A stretch of DNA of 64,000 nt from positions 1,674,001-1,738,000 of the forward strand of contig JAJGBQ010000006.1 in the NCBI GenBank assembly GCA_022457065.1, read 5' to 3'. Every line of letters begins with the position of its first letter. The stretch's first letter is position 1. This DNA comes from Curvularia sp. ZM96. Its lineage: Eukaryota > Ascomycota > Dothideomycetes > Pleosporales > Pleosporaceae. The position numbers and the translations under genes are program-made. The notes beneath the pieces were generated by a model, which ran no database searches, had not been told where the DNA came from, and saw only the letters and a list, made by a program, of their open reading frames with translations. Shown one piece after another: positions 11,820-22,866 of the stretch.

Positions 11820-14800
11820 ATGGCCTCCCAGATGACCGACCTCACCAACCTTGTGGCTCAAAACCAACCAAAGTTTCAGACTCACCAGGCACTTCTTGTC
11901 ATTGGCCTTCAGAACGACTTTGTGCTGCCGGATGGACGGCTACCGGTAAACACGACGACGGGCTTCCTCGATCGGATCCAAACTCTGGTTCCCAAGTTTC
12001 GCGAGCTAAGTGGTAACGTGATATGGGTCCAGACGCTTTACGAAACCGATCGTATAGCCACTGGAGCAGATACGGGCGAAGGCGACGCGCTTGTTGTGGG
12101 CGGACTGATTGATGGTGATGAGAGCGGCCCAGAGGCTGGCGATGATGACCTGGCAAAAGAAGCAGCTTTGTTACCCGCGCAATCGAAATCGTCAAAACAC
12201 AAGCAGCGTGCACTCGACTTATTGAAACGCGTATCAGCGCGAAGAAAGACACTCCCGAAAGAGATAGCGAAAGCGTCGGTCGAGGAAGATGACGAGTTGT
12301 TCCTATTGAAGAGCGAGAAACGCACACCAGCATGCGTACCCAAGACACACGGCGCTGAATTTATAGATTTTGTTAATGAGCAGATGGAGTTGCCCGCAGA
12401 CGCGCTAATTCGAACAACCAACTATTCCGCCTTTCAAGGCACGAACCTGTTGATTACATTGCGCGCAAGACTTGTTACCGAACTTTTCATATGCGGGTGC
12501 ATTACCAACGTCTCCGTCTTGGCGACTGTCATCGATGCAGCTCGACATGGTATCAAAATCTGCGTTGTGGAAGACTGTCTGGGTTATCGCAAAGAGAATC
12601 GGCATGAGCTAGCCTTGAAGCGCATGGACGACTTTTTTGATGCGTACCTAGTGAACAGCGAGGAAATTCTCGAAAAAGAGCCAACGGAAATAACAAAGAA
12701 GCCACCAGCATCCAACGATGCAAAGAGTAACGAGAAGAATAACGAGAAGACGGTTGAGGCACTTATGGCCAACATGTCCCTGAGCGAAGATGGCAAAGCT
12801 TTACTGCAGACAGAACTACGACCAGACAAGAAGCCGGTTGATGGCGATAGCAAACAGCTTACTGACAAGGAGTTTTCTGATATGTTAGTGAAGGGTGCAA
12901 CAGTACCAGGCGCCGAGGAAGAGAAGCCGAAGCTTGTCAAAACCAAGATACGAATGAGGTCCGCGAAAACTAGGAAGAAGAAAAAGAAGGACAAAGAGGA
13001 AGTAGCTGTGGATGGTGATGTTCCGGATACTGCCGGTGATCCTGGTGCCTCTAGAAAACTGCAAACTGCCGATTCGACTCCACCTGCAACAGAGGGAACG
13101 GCCCCAAAATCGACTACACCAGCAGACGCCCAGCGGACTGTGCCTATCGCCAAAGCAGGGAGTCTAGCAAACTTGCGCGAAAAGGAAGCTAAGCAACATG
13201 CATTGAAAAATGTGGCATCCGTACCCATCCTGTCGGCCAAGGGCAGCGAAGACAAGGACAAACACAGACTATCCGGTTTCTCAGACCGAGTGCGTCTTTC
13301 ACTGTCCAGAGCACCGAAATCCGATTCTGGGTCTGATGCAAAACGAGGGTCAGCTGGTTCCTCAAAGGCAGCCTCGACTATTTCGAAGCAGGAAGAAAAG
13401 GATGCACAACAGGTTCCTGTAGATAATGCACGATCAGCTTCGGGACCGCAGTGCGAACGATCTCTCGTTGAGACACAAGACAAAACAACGCCAGCACCAA
13501 CGCCAGCACCAACGCCTTCTGCAAAACCAGCAAATGCTTCTAGCCAGAAAAAGCCATCAAAGCTACAGTCACTCGCCAACCTGCCTGTTCTCGGACCTGG
13601 AGATAGTATTGCAGAAGGCGACTCGCGAATCATACACGACTTCTTTCCAAGTGATCTCTATCACCCGTCCGATCGGTCTCAGCCACTAAAAGATGTTGTA
13701 TTTTCGCAACTATACAACGAAGTTACGTGGCAGAAAATGCTGCATCAGCAAGGAGAAGTACCACGTCTGGTATGCTGTCAAGGCGCATTTGGAGATGATG
13801 GATCCATGCCAGTGTACCGCCATCCAACAGACCAAACCCTGCCACTACTGCACTTTTCGCCCAAAGTACAAATTATACGGAAGCAAGCCGAGAAGCTTAT
13901 CGGGCATCCACTGAACCATGTCCTGATTCAGCTTTACCGATCGGGCGAGGACTTCATATCTGAACACTCAGACAAGTCACTGGATATCGTTAAAGGCTCT
14001 TCTATTGTCAATGTGAGCTTCGGATCCCAGCGCACCATGCGGCTAAGAAGAAAGAAAACACAAGCGAAGAAAGATGATACTTCTGTAGAAGACAGCAGCA
14101 CCACCCAACGCGAGACCCAGCGCGTTGCTTTACAACACAACTCCATGTTCATCCTCGGACCAGAATCAAACAAAAAATGGCTCCACGGTATTCAGCCAGA
14201 CAAACGAAACGCTGCCGAACGCAGCGAAGCTGAGACTAGCTACAACGGAATCCGCATTAGCCTGACATTCCGCCATATCGGTACCTTTCTCGACGCAAAG
14301 GAGAGCACGATATGGGGCCAGGGTGCCACATCCCATGAGCAACGCGACGCAGCAGACGTTGTCAACGGCGACGAGGACGAAGCAAAATCCATGATCACAG
14401 CCTTCAGCCGCGAGAACCACGACCCAGATTTTGATTGGGAGAAATGGTATGGCGAGGGCTTTGACATCCTCCATCTCAACGCACCGCCCAAAGATCTTCC
14501 CCTCCTCTTCGCCTCAAACAACATCATAGAAACCCAACAACTCCAGATCGCGCTGGCAGAATGCAAGATACCCTACTCGCTCGTAGACGCTCCAGCCGTC
14601 GACTCGACCTACGAGCGAGACCGTCATGTCACCTTTCGCGATGCGGACACGCATCACACAGAAGTGCATACTTCGTTTTCGATTCTTCTCTACCTAGATC
14701 GCTACCACCCCCTCGACACATCACCTTTTTCGCACCCCGTGACCGCATCCGCGTACCCGACTATGCTTATTGCCGCCGACCTGTTGAAAACATGGAATAA

Positions 14801-15089
14801 CCGTGGCGCCTCGAAGACGACTACCTCTGAACACGAAACACGTCTCGTCTCCCTCGTGCACAGTTTAGAATCAGGTTTCGAGACTCACGGCGGACCGTTT
14901 ATCGCTGGCGCTAGATTCAGCGTCGCAGATTGCTTTGCTTGGCCGGTTGTCAATGCGCTGGTGGAAAAGTGGGAGCCGTGGAGTCAGACGGAATTTCCGG
15001 AGCTGGATAAGTGGTATAGGGCTTGTTGGAAGAAGAAGGCGTGTGTGAAGAAGGTTAGGGAGAAACTTGGAGCGTCTGAGGCGGGTTAA
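11820..15089 (+). CDS. Isochorismatase-like / AlkB-like dioxygenase / GST fusion protein, 1089 aa
   Basis: Single intronless frame; the ATG at 11820 (context CACCATGGC) is preferred over an in-frame ATG at 11784. Domain 1 (about 20-275) has the isochorismatase-hydrolase fold signature with an acidic/basic insertion near 90-175. All three catalytic positions are changed: the Asp of xVDxQNDF is Gly29 (VIGLQNDF), the Lys before ySAF is Thr199, and the nucleophilic Cys is Ser232 (TNVSVLAT). A Lys/Glu/Ser-rich linker follows (about 280-600). Domain 2 (about 610-820) is AlkB-like: His716-x-Asp718 (EHSDK), distal His789 (WLHG) and the RISLTFR motif (Arg812, Arg818) are intact, predicting Fe(II)/2-oxoglutarate-dependent demethylation. 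Domain 3 (about 895-1085) resembles a GST N+C fold. It lies 688 bp downstream of the SRAP gene. Substrate is unknown: nucleic acid or protein is possible. Confidence 0.88.
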   Translation: MASQMTDLTNLVAQNQPKFQTHQALLVIGLQNDFVLPDGRLPVNTTTGFLDRIQTLVPKFRELSGNVIWVQTLYETDRIATGADTGEGDALVVGGLIDGDESGPEAGDDDLAKEAALLPAQSKSSKHKQRALDLLKRVSARRKTLPKEIAKASVEEDDELFLLKSEKRTPACVPKTHGAEFIDFVNEQMELPADALIRTTNYSAFQGTNLLITLRARLVTELFICGCITNVSVLATVIDAARHGIKICVVEDCLGYRKENRHELALKRMDDFFDAYLVNSEEILEKEPTEITKKPPASNDAKSNEKNNEKTVEALMANMSLSEDGKALLQTELRPDKKPVDGDSKQLTDKEFSDMLVKGATVPGAEEEKPKLVKTKIRMRSAKTRKKKKKDKEEVAVDGDVPDTAGDPGASRKLQTADSTPPATEGTAPKSTTPADAQRTVPIAKAGSLANLREKEAKQHALKNVASVPILSAKGSEDKDKHRLSGFSDRVRLSLSRAPKSDSGSDAKRGSAGSSKAASTISKQEEKDAQQVPVDNARSASGPQCERSLVETQDKTTPAPTPAPTPSAKPANASSQKKPSKLQSLANLPVLGPGDSIAEGDSRIIHDFFPSDLYHPSDRSQPLKDVVFSQLYNEVTWQKMLHQQGEVPRLVCCQGAFGDDGSMPVYRHPTDQTLPLLHFSPKVQIIRKQAEKLIGHPLNHVLIQLYRSGEDFISEHSDKSLDIVKGSSIVNVSFGSQRTMRLRRKKTQAKKDDTSVEDSSTTQRETQRVALQHNSMFILGPESNKKWLHGIQPDKRNAAERSEAETSYNGIRISLTFRHIGTFLDAKESTIWGQGATSHEQRDAADVVNGDEDEAKSMITAFSRENHDPDFDWEKWYGEGFDILHLNAPPKDLPLLFASNNIIETQQLQIALAECKIPYSLVDAPAVDSTYERDRHVTFRDADTHHTEVHTSFSILLYLDRYHPLDTSPFSHPVTASAYPTMLIAADLLKTWNNRGASKTTTSEHETRLVSLVHSLESGFETHGGPFIAGARFSVADCFAWPVVNALVEKWEPWSQTEFPELDKWYRACWKKKACVKKVREKLGASEAG

Positions 15090-15437
15090 TGTAACTGGGA
15101 ACGTGGGGGAAGTTGTAAGCATTTTCTTTTTCTTCATTATTAATTTTTTTTCTCTTGATTCTCGGAGTTTCGATTGGTGAATCTTTGTTGAAAAGGGACT
15201 GAGGAAACACACGTGTCCGGTTTGTAATGGTACGTGGATATTTCAAAACATTCACTCTTGCCTTGGTTTCAATTCATGAGTTACTGTGAGCTGGGTTTGT
15301 TTCTTCATATTTCATCAAAAAGGAGAAGGAAGAAAAGAGTCCAACTCCAGTCACACAAAGGTGTGTCGAAAGAAGCAATGGCGCGTACGTTCGTGCTTGC
15401 TGAAAGCGTTTCACATGTGCGGAAAGCGTCTAGAACA
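15090..15437. other. Convergent 3' intergenic region
   Basis: T-rich sequence between two convergent genes. No gene is seen. Confidence 0.5.
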
Positions 15438-17164
15438 TCAAGACTTCCGTTGACCTTTCCCGCCAATGACACCCATTCCCCTCACAAACAGGACAACAAC
15501 AAGCATCGCCGTCATGCTCAAGGCGAAACTGAACCAGGATGCAGACCTAATTCCCACTTTGAGCGCGTCATCCCAGGGCTTCAGCGCTTGTCCCTGACTG
15601 CCGATTTGATTGAGGGGAACCTCCTTCTCTCTCGCAACGATAGCTGTTTGTAGCGCCGTCGCTACAGCAAGAGCGATTGCGCGACTGATTTGGTTGGAAG
15701 CGGTGATGAGCCCACCGCCCAGCGACGCATCTTCCGGAGGAAGCGTTTTGGCTACGAAAAGCGTGAGAACAGGGTACATGGTATCCACACCACCAACGCA
15801 GAGGACCATGGCAGGAAATCCGTAGGCCCAGTAGCTGGTGTGGACGGGAATGGGGACGGCGAAGAGGAGCGACGAGATGCCTACAGATATGGTACTGAAC
15901 AAGAGTATGTATTCTGCTGGCACTCTCGACATGATATATCCCGTTATCAAGGCCATGAGGATGCCGGTGATACCGGCAGGCAGGAAACGCAGCGTTGTCT
16001 GAATAACGGATAGACCTTGGTACTCTTGGAACCAGTACGTAGCGAAGATGAGAAAGTTGCTCAAAGAAGAGAATACGAGGGCCATGAGGACATTTACAAC
16101 AATCATCTTCTTGTGCTTAAATATGCTCATTTTCATCAAGGGCCGTTTCTCCGTCTTGGTTTCGAGGTAGTGCTGCCAATAGCCGAAGCCTAGGACGATC
16201 AGGAGAGAGAGTGCAATCAGTGTTGGGATCCACGGGGTTTGCCAGCCTACAATGTTGCCTTGGGACAGCGCAAAAACCAAGAGTATGAGACCGGCTGTAA
16301 TGAGTGCGCCGCCTATCCAGTCGACTGTGTTGTTTGTATTGCGTTTTGTCGAAGTGAGCGGTCCCGGGATGATGTAGTAGCTTGCGATTGTGGACATGGC
16401 GGCAATGATACCGAGCATCCAGTATACCCAGCGCCAACTCAGGTACTCACAAACAATACCCCCAAACAGATGGCCAATGACGCTCCCAAGCGGAGCGCCA
16501 GCACCAAAGCAGCCAAAAGCGACATCTTTAGCTTTGCCCGGCGGGAATGTCGAACCTAGAATGCCGAGCGCTGTAGGTGCCATAGCTGAGGCACCTAAAC
16601 CCTGCAATCCCCGGAGGGTGTCGAAACCAATCTCATTATGGACGAATGGCGCCACGATGTTTGTTACCGTGAAGACTGATAAGCCCAATAGGAATACCTT
16701 TTTTCGGCCATAGACATCGGCTAATCGACCACACATAAGCTATACACGGCGTTAAGACATTTCTTCAATAAGCCATGGCACAGCAACTTACAAGAAAGCA
16801 GCCAAAAGTAAGATTAAAAGAAGAAATGATCCATTGCTGACGGCTGGTGGGGATTTGTAGGTCTCGTCCGATCGAGGGCAGTACGATGACTGAGGACTGC
16901 AATGCCAACGTCTATGGGTGATTAGTTGCTAGGGATATCCCTGAAGATGAAAAACTCCACACTCACGGAAAGAAACGGGACTGAAGCTAGTGTTGTCACC
17001 AGCGCTATACATCGAGCCTTTGAGAATGGCAGGTCCTCCGAAACTCCAGTCTCCACAATTACACCTTCGTCTTTAAATTCTACCTTTTTTAAAACGGTCT
17101 CCACTCTCTCTACGTTCATCATGCTTCCCGTTTGTGACTCATACTTTTCACTGTTGGCTGCCAT
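15438..17164 (-). CDS. MFS efflux transporter, DHA2 family (ATR1-like), 539 aa
   Basis: Three exons, 17164-16967, 16911-16792 and 16739-15438, in phase (donors GTGAGT and GTAAGT). A ~55-residue cytoplasmic N-terminus precedes about 14 hydrophobic helices, the number of the drug:H+ antiporter-1 DHA2 group. The MFS loop 2-3 motif is present as GRLADVYGRKK, and the helix-4/5 region reads RGLQGLGASAMAPTALGIL. The motif C-like stretch GAGAPLGSVIGHLFGG is typical of antiporters. QQWIISSFNLTFGCFLLMCG, formed across the second intron, resembles the yeast ATR1/YOR378W subgroup (aminotriazole, boron). The substrate cannot be read from sequence. The frame stays open for 131 codons upstream of the chosen ATG, so a longer N-terminus is possible but improbable. 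Confidence 0.87.
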
Positions 17165-18833
17165 GCTCGTTGTGGTTTGTTTGAGTTGATATGGAAAACA
17201 CCAGTGCTCAACCTGAGCGATACTTTCAATGGGACAACGTTCTTTTATGCCTGCAATTATGCGAAAGCTTATGAGCCACGCCATGCGGGAGGTTTGCCGT
17301 GGTAGCCATGGGACTTTCCCGTTACCGCCAGTGTTTTCCCCAAGTTCGGATGCAAAAAAGTCAAAGACACTGTCGATCAGTTCCGGACGGAGGTGAGGGC
17401 GGCAAGGCTGAGCGGTTCGGAACATGCAGATACGAAAAAAGAAAGATGGTGATGAACGGTCGATCGTCCAGGCCTTATCTTTCGGAAAATGAGTGGTACC
17501 TCCCGGTGAATTGGTACCGAAGGCATCACGAATACAGGCGCGAAATCGCTCCGTCACGTCTGAAGCGTAAGCAAACAGAAAAATATTCGACGGTAGGTCT
17601 GGATTAGCAAAAGAACGAGGCTGCTAATCGACACGAGCGCCAGAGTGCATCCGCGGGTATAAGTCAACTTGAGCACTGTTCATTAGAATTTTCCTGCAGA
17701 TATTAGAGCGAAAATCAAGTTTGGTAGTACCCAAGTTATCTGGTGATCTCTTCAGTGTTGCCATGGGTGAAGTGAGCACATACCTCGCAAACATCATGCT
17801 TGGCATTGCAGATCATGAGCATTGAGCGCATATAGACATACAAACACACACCTGTTCCTGTATATGATCTCACAATACACTCTCGATAATGATCCGAGCC
17901 ACTCGTGATTTCAGAAGCCGTTCTGAGACTTTGATGTATCAAGTTTCGCTCGAGATGACGTCAAGATACGAATAGACTGGTGGAAAGAAACCGCCCCAGA
18001 GGAGGGCATAAGGTATTGAACATAGATCCGCAGCCAATCCAGCAATTGCGTCGACTTTTTTGTATGGAATATGACTCGTTGTACCGAATATAGTGGCGAG
18101 GGGAGGTCACAATTCTAAGGATGTTAGCCGTTCAAGATAAAGTGTGATCGATTTACCTCTCCTTTTATGGTCCCTCGGAGTCTTCAAGGAAAGATTTCAC
18201 GAAGACAATCGAGAGGAATAGGGTGAGCATGTGCGCATGATGAAAGGCTCCTTCTCCAAGGAACCCAGGCTTGTGATCAAACCATACGTACCTTGGATCT
18301 CCGCTAGCGGAAGTCTATCATTGATTCTCGCGTGCCCGTCGATCAGTTCGGTTCCCGAACCCATCCAATACATGGAAAATTTGGCGTTTTCATCCCGACG
18401 ACATCGGGAAAGACGGCGCATACCGCAGGTGCGAAGAGACGATTGCTGTTGGGATCGGAAAGGGTAACTGCGATCGTCACGCTATGGCCATAGCGCTATG
18501 TCAGTACGGGAAGTAGGCGATCACAAAGCCGCAGTTTCCGAGGGAAAAAGGAAAGAGGGTCGGCTGTACAAACAGCATATGGAACACCTGTCCCAGATGT
18601 GTTTGAGATGCAGTATTCAGATCTAATCAGAAGGACTCGTGATTCATTAATACTCGTGCGCCCAGGCACTCTCAAACTTCAACTCCAAAACGGACCAAAG
18701 TCGTTCATCTGATTGAGCAAATGCTGCCGTGCTTCAGCATCTGGCCCAGTTCGAGGCACGCTATTTTGCACGTCAGCCCCTTTTCTTATCAACACACCTG
18801 ACATTCTCTAGTGTATCGGATCTGGATGAACCG
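17165..18833. other. Intergenic, 1.7 kb, no secure gene
   Basis: Short frames on the minus strand around 18200-18480 give protein-like text (for example VTLSDPNSNRLFAPAV and MYWMGSGTELIDGHARINDR) in different frames. I could not join them into a known family. They may be a decayed gene. The rest is promoter or unassigned. Confidence 0.4.
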
Positions 18834-19410
18834 TCACTTTGGTCTTGGAAAGAACCATCTGTCCAGTGCCACAGCAGTGGGTATATCGGATTTTGGAACA
18901 CGGTGTGTTGCAATGAGGGGAATTGAGGGGGGAAAGAAGCTTGCACGTACTTGACCTCACGTAATTGATCAGTGGTAAGATCAAGCACATATCCAATGAT
19001 TGGTATATCTTTTGGAAAATCCGTCGAGGCTTTGAGTGTTTGAATGTCTGTCCGGATATTGGATTCGACCTCTCCTGGCGACCACGCACAGCCTGACCCA
19101 TTGTTGGCTTCGTTCAAGGTTGTCAATGGGAACACGAATACATACCAGTGTGCTGAACAACAGCAACCATGCTAATCTTGCTAGACTGGCTTATCTGGTG
19201 GATGTTGTTGACAACTGCATCTGTGCGGCCACCAGCAGTCTTGATCACCTGGGTAGTGCTGGTGTTGAGATTGAAGTGGCGTGCTGGGTCGATCAAAGGG
19301 TTGGCCTCATTGCAAGCGACTAGACATTGTTATAAAGATGTTGATGATAGCATGCTGGCTCGGGAGCAGCGAGGTAACTAACTAATGACAAGAACTCCGG
19401 AAGTGGACAT
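18834..19410 (-). CDS. Short beta-carbonic-anhydrase-like protein, catalytic dyad lost, 122 aa
   Basis: Four exons, 19410-19383, 19319-19146, 19092-18951 and 18858-18834. The first three joins are in phase and rebuild a continuous fold; the last short exon (ending WFFPRPK) is less certain. Beta-carbonic anhydrases use CxDxR plus HxxC to bind zinc and activate water. Here the first motif is ACNEAN: the zinc Cys remains but Asp becomes Glu and Arg becomes Asn. The second motif is intact (QHTGC). The intervening VIKTAGGRTDAVVNNIHQIS matches the family's glycine-rich turn and helix, and PIIGYVLDLTTDQL its last strand. At 122 residues it is shorter than the smallest usual members (~160) and starts directly at the first core strand. 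It may bind zinc without hydrating CO2, or be a decaying gene. Confidence 0.68.
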
Positions 19411-21257
19411 GACCAGTTATAGGGCAGGCGTGGTGATACTTGGTTGAATGAGTAATCTGATTTGAATGTTGAGGGTGATACTAATGTCAAGGAAATAATT
19501 TGTATTAATGATCAGCCCGGTATAAGTAACGTTTTACCGTCATTGTTACACACCTGAGGAGAGTGCCCTTGATGATATCATTTTCCAAGTACGCTGTCTT
19601 ACCTTTTTGCTGCGAGTTTGGCCCGCCTTAGCTCCCCCATTAATCAGTCACTGGAGTTAGTTTTTTGCCGCTTGCCACATTGGACCCTGCCGATGAACAG
19701 ATAAACTAGGAACCCTTGACGGACATGGACGCATGACGCGTTACAAAGAGGGAAGGGTATGCGTGATGGTGCAAACAGCGAGAGTTATCGATAGTAGTAA
19801 CTGTTTGATTGCGCTAGAACACTTTGCAGCACGGGTGGAGACTAGGATCGGCCGATGCATTAGTGCTAGGGCTGAAGAAGCCAGCAACAAATATTGCTCT
19901 TGGCGTGAATCTACTTAACTCTCAAGATAATTGCACCTTGGGCCATGTTGGAGTTTGTGAAGATGATGGGGTCCTGTCCAGTGGCATCGGTCGGCAAACT
20001 TCATTGGCCTTCCTACGCTCGGCGGATCGAGTTCGGGCCCGAGTAATTCGGACTTTGACCAAGGAATAACATGCAAGTCAAATGCAAGAGCAGCCGCAGG
20101 CGCCATCACAGCTGCTCAGGCTGGTATACTAAGGGACTGCGTTTTCGACCTAGTGCGTTCATACCTTATATCGCCTAGTCAGGTACAGGTTCTGTAGGTA
20201 TGATAAGCCAGCTGAGCTGTAGGTGGCCCACTCCCACATGGTAATTGCGGTTCAACGTAGCCAATGACAGACTGTTCTTAGTGGTGCATACGTGTGATCC
20301 CGTACGAAGACCGTACGATAGGGAGTAAACGGCCGAGTCTCGCTAGATTACTCAACACCCCGCATGACGGATTACTGAGCATGCTTTGAGACAACAACTG
20401 CAAAAGCTGAGCTGCGGCGGTAGTGGGCCATTTGGATGCCGCCGTGCCGTTTCTGCAAGCAGCGGCCCGCTGTGCAAAAGAGGAAAGTCATTGCCCGATG
20501 TGGAGTAACGTAAGCTGGTATGCTGATTAATAACCCGTTGCGACTCAGATCCAAGCATATGCACACAGTAGTACTCGGATATTCGCCCCTTCAAAAAAGG
20601 CGAAGGTGTCGCGTTCTCGCGCTGAGAAACGCCGCGGCACATCGGCATCTTGGACGCATAGCATCGCACGATCTGGGAGAACAGCAAAACTGCATCGGCA
20701 AGTCCTCAATCGCAGCGGCAACTAGGCAGATAAAGATTGCGGCGGCATGTTGGGATCGAACTTTCGATAACATCTTCAGCGGCAAGTCGGCAGGCAAGGA
20801 AAATAGATCAGATGCAAGCGATGCCGCACTTGGCGCGGCCCATCTGCAACGCGATCTTACATCCGTGCGCAGGATTGTAATATGTGCGTCGGCGACTCGG
20901 TATTCCATTTGGGAAAACGAAGGCGGAGCATTTTAGGTGGCGGATGACTGAGTTGTATCTTGGCAGTACTAGGGTTCAGCCGTGTACGCTAGCAGCAGCC
21001 CAGGCGCATAAACACGTCAAACGTAAATGGGACAGTAAATGCGGTATATGAGTTGGTTTAAAGTGCCATTCAAGACTATGTGTAGTCAGAACGAATAATT
21101 AATAACGTTTCTAGTAAGTCTGGTAGCCACCAAACCCGCTTCCTATGCAGGCCAGCCACAGAGATTGGCCTCACGCAGTTGGCCATTGGTTCTTTCAACG
21201 TCGTACAGCGTCCTGTTGTCTGGCGGTATCTGTGGGATCCTCGGCATCGTCAAGATA
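19411..21257. other. Intergenic, 1.85 kb, no gene recognised
   Basis: Frames at 20352-20936 overlap on both strands and look like chance openings in GC-rich sequence. No motif or splice-consistent family is seen. Confidence 0.45.
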
Positions 21258-21647
21258 TTACGGTAAACGTGAGCGCTGTGAGCGCAGACTCGAGTTTCTC
21301 GATAAGGTTGGAAGTGGAATCGCTACATCTATAGTTGGAGCTTCAGACTTGGAATGGTACGATGGCGGTGATTCGCTGTCACTCCTGCATCCCAGAAAAG
21401 AATTGCTGGCGCCGTATATCCCGTACATGAAGCCTCGAGGATTGTAACCCCCTTGTCCATCTCTTGCCAGTGCTTGTTCTCCATCATAGTCCCAGAACTG
21501 TCTTCTTTGTGTCGTACGGCGATGCAAGTACCACAACAGCAAAGCAATCAAGATGACAAGCCCGGCGATGAGTAAGAAGTAGTATTTGAAGGCACTGACT
21601 TGGTGGGACGCGCCATCCTCAAATACCTGCTCGCCGTCCTGGGCCAT
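21258..21647 (-). CDS. Single-pass membrane protein with PPxY motif, 129 aa
   Basis: One exon. A short acidic N-terminus (1-20) is followed by one strongly hydrophobic helix at about 23-42 (YYFLLIAGLVILIALLLWYL) and a basic stop-transfer cluster (HRRTTQRR), predicting N-out/C-in topology. The cytosolic tail contains Tyr/Gly-rich text, a PPSY motif (SPPSYHS, around residue 95) and a Ser/Arg-rich end. PPxY motifs bind WW domains of Nedd4/Rsp5 ubiquitin ligases; small PPxY membrane proteins act as Rsp5 adaptors in yeast. That role is inference here. No enzyme domain is visible. Upstream, 744 bp separate it from the divergent TFB5 gene. Confidence 0.62.
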   Translation of the reverse strand: MAQDGEQVFEDGASHQVSAFKYYFLLIAGLVILIALLLWYLHRRTTQRRQFWDYDGEQALARDGQGGYNPRGFMYGIYGASNSFLGCRSDSESPPSYHSKSEAPTIDVAIPLPTLSRNSSLRSQRSRLP

Positions 21648-22391
21648 GGACGGGTGATTTCAAACTCTCCGCTGGCTGCTACTGGCGTTTTCGTAAAGGA
21701 GAGGAGTTACAAACGTCCTCCGACCAAGTGAGTCGGTCGTTTTGATGAATGTTACTGTTAAGAAAAACGCCAGCAGTTTTTAAATAAGCCGAAGGGCGTG
21801 AATTTGGATGGTTCAAAAGGAGAATGATGAACAAGATGACGAAAGAAAGAAAGAAAGAAAGCAGACTTGATAGAAGCGGAAAGTATGGAAAGATGGCCCT
21901 CAAAGGGTCGAGGCCAGGGCGGAGAGAAGGGGAAAGGACATAGCGAAAGGTAAGGGCGGACTTGATGTTTTATTTCTGGCCACACGATGTAGGATCATCG
22001 CAAACAGCCACTTCCTTCTGCGACAGCGGACTTCCAAAGAAGCAAACAGCATGCGACTGTGTTAGTTTGGGACAAAAAAGAAGGTACGAAGCATCCATTT
22101 TGCTCTTCAGTGCCTCGCTTCATGAGGGAGATGTGTCTGTCGCATTGTGTAGGACGAACGCAGCTGAAAGCAGACAAGGCGAAGTTGGGGTTGATGTCCT
22201 GGTTACACAGTCGGCTTGCCTGCAGCATACGCGTGAGGATCTTGGCACGCTAATGGGTGCAGATCGCGGCCAAGCAATCGCGTTCAACCGTGCTCTTGCC
22301 TTTGATTACTCGCACACCCTGTTGTCCAGTCAGTCTACTAACCCGGCTCCCCTACATACACCCCGCAAACTTCCTTCACACCACCTTCAAC
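21648..22391. other. Divergent promoter region, PPxY gene and TFB5
   Basis: It holds a purine-rich block with a (GAAA)n run (21840-21860) and no convincing reading frame. It serves as upstream region for both flanking genes. Confidence 0.45.
21840..21860. repeat. (GAAA)n microsatellite
   Basis: Five tandem GAAA units on the plus strand, about 190 bp upstream of the PPxY membrane-protein gene. Confidence 0.7.
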
Positions 22392-22706
22392 ATGGTCAAA
22401 GCTATCAGAGGTATTGCTTCTGTCAATGTAACCCCCTGTCGCCACGCTAAACGCTCCAGGCACGCTCGTCAAGTGCGACGCCTCCATCAAGGCAATGCTG
22501 GTCGACATTGACAGCAAAAACGGCAACGAATACATTATCGAAGAGCTCGACGAGGAGCACATCTTGGTCAAGGAAACCAAGATCAACGAGCTCAAGTCTC
22601 GTTTGAACCAGGTGCGTGGCACGCTGCAAGGCTGTACGCTCGACGCTAACAGTCACAGATGATGAGGGAACGCCTTAAGGAACCGGAGAGTTCAGACTCT
22701 GAATAG
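22392..22706 (+). CDS. TFB5: TFIIH subunit Tfb5 (GTF2H5/TTDA), 72 aa
   Basis: Three exons, 22392-22410, 22460-22611 and 22659-22706, giving exactly the 70-odd residue size of the family. The start MVKAIRGTLVKCDASIKAML is the standard Tfb5 N-terminus. It continues through the conserved FIIEELDEEH-type stretch (here YIIEELDEEHILVK) and ends in an Arg/Glu-rich helix. The acidic tail ESSDSE is also typical. Tfb5 binds Tfb2/p52 in the TFIIH core, stabilises the complex and stimulates the XPB ATPase for nucleotide excision repair and transcription. The first exon encodes only six full codons, so single-frame gene finding would miss the real start. It is convergent with the GFA-family gene, 160 bp away. 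Confidence 0.95.
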
Positions 22707-22866
22707 AACTTGGACACTGCATACTCGGCCTACCGCCTACATCTTCTACCCCGCGACTATTTGACCTGCGCGTTACCCACGATCCGTCTACATCCGCCGC
22801 CGATCAGCAAATTCGATTGTCTATCATCCTTGTCCGCTGGCGACATCACAGCTTGTGAACTAGGGT

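Noticed and set aside
18197..18480. Protein-like minus-strand fragments near the carbonic-anhydrase-like gene
   Set aside because: Fragments lie in different frames with stops between them; no family could be assigned.
20700..20860. tRNA-like B-box (GTTCGATCCC on the minus strand)
   Set aside because: No matching T-stem, acceptor stem or A-box could be drawn; no tRNA gene was found anywhere in the window.
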